Below, one piece after another: positions 59,870-64,000 of a stretch of 64,000 bases of DNA. Where the stretch lies: assembly GCA_030762935.1 (NCBI GenBank), contig CM060882.1, forward strand, positions 18,419,001 to 18,483,000. Reading direction: 5' to 3'. A program made the translations under genes and the position numbers. Every line of letters begins with the position of its first letter. The first letter of the stretch is position 1. The DNA is from Hymenopus coronatus. Its lineage: Eukaryota; Arthropoda; Insecta; Mantodea; Hymenopodidae. The notes under the pieces are model-generated. The model was not told where the DNA came from and did not search any database. It was given only the letters and a program-made list of their open reading frames with translations.

Positions 59870-60207
59870 GCGTACTTGACGAAGATGAGGAAGTACTGCA
59901 ACGGGGAACTGAGCACGGCTGACATGAGCGAGTACGACGACACGGGACAGAGGAGCAAGCGCCACGTGCCACTGGAGCCGTGGAACTCGCTGAACTACGA
60001 GGACGAGAGGACGTTCGGTCCACTGGCCGATGACGGGTTCATGGCAGAACAGCCAATACCAGGAGGCGAGGGTGGATGGCAAAGTCTGGGCACCTCGGCA
60101 GAGCACCAGGACACCAACCTGGAGACCTGGCACGAGGCTGGAGTCTTCCATCAGACCACGGCCAAGCCCAAGAAGTTCAAGTTCATGTGCGGCAACCTCT
60201 CCACCAG
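59870..60207 (+). CDS. Lgr1: LGR1 exon J: long hinge exon ending at the CGN motif
   Basis: 338 bases, phase 0 in and phase 2 out, acceptor CGCGCTGTGCAG, donor GTGAGT. It encodes 112 complete codons, rich in D/E, G and P: AYLTKMRKYCNG, then an acidic linker with SEYDDTGQRSKR, NYEDERTFG, and finally KFKFMCGNLST. Two cysteines (residues 10 and about 107 of the exon) and the N-L-S sequon match the hinge of type-A LGRs. RSKR at 59951-59962 fits a furin-type cleavage site. This exon is strikingly GC-rich against the intron. The antisense open frame over it (59831-60226) is a shadow. Confidence 0.95.
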
Positions 60208-60294
60208 GTGAGTCAAACACTGCCATTGCAGGGATGTTATTCTCTAACCATCCCTTTAATGGGTACCAGGCAGTTCACCTGTCCCTTATTAGTT

Positions 60295-61175
60295 TTACTT
60301 TCTCTAGCCCATATGTACAATATACATAGGGATAGAGAAGTATTGTATTCAACCCAAAAATTCGATACCGAGATTTCACTGGAAATACATGTTTTAGGAC
60401 CTCTATATTCAAAAAAGGCATTTTCAGAAAAAGGTCCATGTGTCTTTGAACACGATAACTCAAAAACGAAAAGTAATTAAAATACCAAACTTGGTATTTA
60501 AGTTTAATATCTTCCAGGGATGCGACATGAAGATTTTGAGAAAAATCCCCCGACCCCAAACTACCCTTTACATGGAAAATTTTCGAAAACTTTGATTTTC
60601 ATAAAAATGGCTCTAACGATTTTGATTAAAATATGATATATTAAAGATATTTACCTAACAAATAAAATGTTTATCTTGAATTTTCTGGGAATAGCTTCTG
60701 AAGACCTGTTTATTCTGGATGAATTTTGCTTAATTTGGCATAACTAGTAAACCGTAAGAGATAGACAAACAATTACTGTACAAAAAATTTAGATCTTGTT
60801 AAAATACACAAGTTATGTCATATACATTTTTCTCGTGGACCTTACTGTTTTGGAGGTATTCATTGCTTTTAGTTTCAGTTGTGAAGTACTTATACTTTTC
60901 TCGGACGGAAGTGTCTGTTTTTCTTTTGCTCTACTCCTGGCCAAGAAAAGAAGCGAGTTCTAATGACAATCGCATAACGACAGCTTTTAAAACATTTTAC
61001 TATTGGTTTAGCCTAGTGTATTCCCTTATTTTCTTCCTACTTATACGGAACTAAATAATAAGAACATTGTGCTAATGAGTACCACGATTAGTAAGGTGCA
61101 GAAAGAAGAAGAAGCTTATGTATGAAGTTTGTAGAACAGCTAGAGAAGTCATGTGAGTGTAATACATCAGATTTT
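60295..61175 (+). repeat. HINE-like repeat, subfamily B
   Basis: TTTTACTTTCTCTAGCCCAT, TATGTACAATATACATAGGG, right end AGAGAAGTCATGTGAGTGTA then ATACATCAGATTTTT. Starts about 90 bases after exon J. Closest relative in the window is 7332-8237. Confidence 0.82.
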
Positions 61176-62394
61176 TGGAGATAGGAACACTTCATACTTT
61201 AAAAGCAATAAGGTCGAAATTACCGTGCTTGTCGACCATTTGGTAACCAGGCAAATCTAATCTGCTTTTCATCGGAAAGTAGACCTTAGCAGCAATAGTT
61301 ACATCCATTCCAAAACCATACGCTTAATAATTCCTGTTACAGTATATGTTATATCAATAGGATCGCTGTCATATGTTCTGCAACGTAAATTATAATGAAT
61401 GAAGGTTAAACGAACGGCTTAAGCCACTAAAAGGGTCCACAACAGTTATAAAGAGATGAGAAGCGGAGAGGGAGACATTTGTGACACTATACCTACAAGT
61501 TTTAACGCAGCAAGCGGGCGCAGTGATTGTAGCTCAACTGATCCAAGCTCCCTCATCAGCTCCAGCGGTTCGAGTCCCACAGTCTTCTTCTTTACGAATT
61601 ATCCATCAAGGTACAGAGTTAGTTCAGTGTTCGTCACACTAGTAAATGTAGTTGTAAACTAAAAGGTATACGAATTAATAACAAACGGCAGTTCATTTTA
61701 CGTGTTCTTCAGTCTTCGATCATTAATTTTCATTCTAATTGTTTTGAAAAAGAATCTCCACTAAGACTTTAAACAATACTGGACTGTTAAAGTTAGAATA
61801 AACATAAATAAAGAGAACAACAATAAAAGAAACAAATAATCAAGTTAACAAATGTTCTGATATCCCATCTATTTTTGTGGCAAATCAGGAAGAAAGAAAC
61901 CGGCGGAAAAAATTGTCAACGTTTTGGTAAGATTCGAACCTGAATCGAACATGTTGACACCGCGGGTTAACCAAATACTCTACTGTTTAGCTATAACTTG
62001 CAGCTCCAAAGTCTATAATGTTAGTATGCGGAACGATGTTTTCAGGTTAGACTGTAAGCTGCGGATTGCATAAAACCACAGAATAAGGGACAGGTGAACC
62101 ACCTTGTATACGCACTGAAAACTTCCATAATATGCACATGAATATCTCCTATAACACTTTGATTGAGAAACTCTGAAACATTTTTGGAGTTGAATTTCTA
62201 AAACTATAGCCCGTTTGTGGCCTTTTTATACCTCTCAACCTAATTGTGGGGGCTTCTATTTATATTTTGAGGATTGGCAACACTGATTGCTGTAAGTGTT
62301 TGACACTGTTGACCTTAACCTACTTCAAATATTTTGTCAATAGAGCGTTATTTGTTTTGTTTACAGTAACTTTAAAATTGTGTATCACTGAAAA
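61176..62394. other. Intron after exon J, with two weak tRNA-like patches
   Basis: 61505-61600 has GCAGTGATTGTAGCTCAACT and GCGGTTCGAGTCCCACAGTC. 61905-61995 on the minus strand has TAGCTAAACAGTAGAGTATT and CAGGTTCGAATCTTACC. Both look like tRNA-derived heads rather than working tRNAs. No further LGR exon was found. Confidence 0.45.
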
Positions 62395-62716
62395 GATGTA
62401 ATTAACTCGTGATTTATTATGATTTTCGACTTAGATATTATAAAGAAAAGAGTGCATTAATCAACTTACTACTACATTTGGCGATGATGCTCCATACCTT
62501 GCCACTGTTAAAGGCTGGTATAACGAGTTTAATCTTGGCCGCCGTTCGCTCACTGACAAAATTCGTGAAGGTCGTCCAAAATCAGTTGTTGTGGCAGAAA
62601 ATATTGATGCTGTACAAAATCGTATAGTGCAAGATGGTAATGCCGTATGCCATGTGATAGAGGCAACCATTCTCATCAGTTGCACCAGCATATATAAAAT
62701 ATTGCATGATCATTTA

Positions 62717-63816
62717 TGCTACATTCACAATGAAATGCAAGCGCAGACGTAACATAGCATAAGCGCAGACGCAAGAAAATATCATACACAATCCAATCAT
62801 AAGCGCAACGCAGGAAGTTGTCACGGGTTTCTAGATCCGCAAGTTACATGCAAATATCTTCCAAGTTACAAACTGAATAACATAACCAACAAAAGAAAAG
62901 TCACTCAATCTTTTTCAAAATAAATGCTAACAACTGACACACGCGGCAGACGTCATAATAATTGATCATTCAAAAATATTGAAAATAGGGTAATTCTGCA
63001 CAACGGCTCTATTAATTCTGCGGTCTGATAAATGGAGATACGTCGGGGTATCTATATCAGGAAATAAAAGTGAACTGTGTAGATTCTGTGAAAACACAGA
63101 AAGTAATTTAAAATCGGTTAATAAATAGAAAGGCTTCAATTCAGATCCAGCAAAGACCGTGAATTCAATATCCGCCAAATTATATGTAAATCAGGGTAAT
63201 TCTGCACCTTCTATTTATTAACCGACTTTAAATAACTTGTGTTTTCACCACAATCCGCATATATCACTTTTATATATATAGATACCAATATGGTAGTTTC
63301 CGTTTTGCAGACGGCAGAATTAGTAGAGCCGTTGTGCAGAATTATCGAAAATAGTACAAGCATAGAGACCATAGTAAGTGACAAAGCTACACATTTAATG
63401 AACTAAGAATTATCTCTTTGCGTCTTCGATTTATGAGAACCAATAAATATATACACAGATGATAGTCACATCCATTAAATTAAAGAAGGGTTCGCAAAGA
63501 GACTATCATAACCTCTTGAGGGAAATTAGATATGGCGCGGCACGGCCAAATAGAACAGCATGCATGTACAGCAGACCCTGCAAAATCTTGCTGTGTGATC
63601 GTTTGTTATTGAATTCATGGGCAATGCATAGAGAAAAGAAGCAGAATTCTTCCTCTTTGCATGCAACGCAAGGATAAAGTTTGGAGTTTGCAAACTCTTG
63701 CGTTGCATTGCATTGCGTCTTGCGTGTTTCTATGTGAATGCTTACATTACATAATGTAAATACAAACTCTTGCGCTTACATTGCGTCTGCGCTTGCATTT
63801 CAGTGTGAATGCAGCA
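62717..63816. mobile_element. Harbinger-like non-autonomous element with TTA target duplication
   Basis: TTA at 62714-62716 and 63817-63819 flank 1,100 bases whose ends TGCTACATTCACAATGAAAT and TGCTGCATTCACACTGAAAT (complement of the right end) are inverted repeats of about 32 bases with two differences, both going on into GCAAGCGCAGACG. A 3-base TWA duplication is the mark of PIF/Harbinger elements. No transposase is encoded. Confidence 0.8.
62990..63350. repeat. Long inverted repeat nested in the Harbinger-like element
   Basis: The left arm from TAATTCTGCACAACGGCTCT to CGGTTAATAAATAGAA (about 62991-63130) is matched by the complement of the right arm (about 63209-63345, GTCGGTTAATAAATAGAAGG to TTGTGCAGAATTA), with scattered differences. 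A spacer of about 80 bases holds an extra GGTAATTCTGCACC. It looks like a separate foldback or MITE. Confidence 0.65.
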
Positions 63817-64000
63817 TTAGTCATGCAAAAGATTTCCTCTCGTTGGATCACGCATAATTTAACACAATCTCAAAAAGATGCTCGTATCGATTGTTAAAAC
63901 AAATGCTCAAGAAACACAATGGTAGAGCTTCAAAAGACATGTATAAGACTGTAACAATCCTGAGTCTATGAGCTCGAACGTAAACAGCAATCAACTGAAT

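Larger units (their letters stand above)
10334..60207 (+). other. Lgr1: LGR1-type glycoprotein hormone receptor gene, partial (10 internal exons)
   Basis: Ten GT-AG exons join into an open frame of 353 codons (1,059 bases, starting at codon position 3 and ending at codon position 2). Order: leucine-rich repeats (exons 1-8), the AWLTYSFHCCAFKFP hinge motif (exon 9), and a long acidic hinge exon ending MCGNLST (exon 10). Known of the family: LRR array, Cys-Cys hinge and CGN-type motif before helix 1 are hallmarks of type-A LGRs (vertebrate FSH/LH/TSH receptors and insect LGR1). These receptors sit in the plasma membrane, bind a cystine-knot glycoprotein hormone (GPA2/GPB5 in insects) outside and signal through G proteins, mainly cAMP. 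Not in the window: signal peptide and N-terminal Cys exon (upstream), and the seven-helix exon(s) (downstream). Exon bases are much richer in GC than the surrounding introns. The family call is firm; orthology to LGR1 rests on the match to insect-like hinge wording. Confidence 0.9.
62395..64000 (+). pseudogene. mariner-type transposase remnant, split by a 1.1-kb insertion, runs off the window
   Basis: Before the insert, after a frame change near 62450, the frame 62453-62716 is open: INQLTTTFGDDAP, WYNEFNLGRRSLTDKIREGR, ENIDAVQNRIVQDG, CTSIYKILHDHL, matching the N-terminal HTH region of mariner transposases. After it (63820 on) the reading continues SSRWITHNLTQSQKDARID, then meets stops. The order and spacing fit one ancestral gene cut by the element at 62717-63816. 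No TIR is visible inside the window. Confidence 0.75.

Noticed and set aside
59831..60226. 131-codon antisense frame over exon J
   Set aside because: Mirror of a GC-rich coding exon on the other strand; the plus-strand reading has splice sites and family motifs.

Overview
This window is animal, almost certainly insect, nuclear DNA. It is AT-rich, short GT-AG exons sit in very long introns, and mariner-family, tRNA-derived SINE and LTR/non-LTR remnants are everywhere. CCTAA (insect-type telomere) repeats occur inside one small element. I cannot name the species; the large repeat-packed introns suggest an insect with a large genome.

One host gene is visible, on the plus strand. It is the ectodomain part of a leucine-rich-repeat G-protein-coupled receptor of the glycoprotein-hormone-receptor type (insect LGR1, the presumed GPA2/GPB5 receptor). 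Ten exons (10334-10405, 18844-18918, 24002-24079, 26355-26429, 42089-42154, 46452-46520, 48187-48261, 48661-48778, 53108-53200, 59870-60207) join without a frame break into 353 codons. The first eight encode leucine-rich repeats, one repeat per exon joined by phase-2 introns; the ninth carries the HCCAF hinge signature; the tenth is a long hinge exon ending just after MCGNLST. The signal-peptide exon lies upstream of the window and the seven-helix part downstream. Apart from the 399-base intron 7, introns run from about 1.7 to 15.7 kb.

The introns are dominated by about forty full or partial copies of one non-coding repeat of roughly 870 bases. It has a palindromic left end, a GT/GTCY-rich tract about 150 bases in, a 12-base inverted motif (ACTTTCTCTAYA) near both ends, and a right end with a small stem-loop followed by T residues. 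This resembles the non-autonomous Helentron-associated elements (HINE/DINE-1 type). Copies lie head-to-tail, head-to-head and inside one another, often joined at T tracts, and some carry tandem duplications.

Other mobile DNA includes: a 5'-truncated gag-like retroelement with an 8-base target duplication (3598-4428); a non-LTR reverse-transcriptase remnant (20570-21596); a perfect 100-base inverted repeat resembling Penelope-type termini (17685-17965); a solo LTR with TG...CA ends and a 4-base duplication (39577-40220) plus a second LTR copy; two copies of a DNA transposon with inverted ends (42386-43253, 52044-52908); a mariner with DD34D residues but a frameshift (54434-55640); and, at the right edge, a broken mariner split by a 1.1-kb Harbinger-like element with TTA duplications, which itself holds a nested inverted repeat. 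Several tRNA-derived SINE families are also present. No bacterial genes, CRISPR arrays or intact RNA genes were seen.
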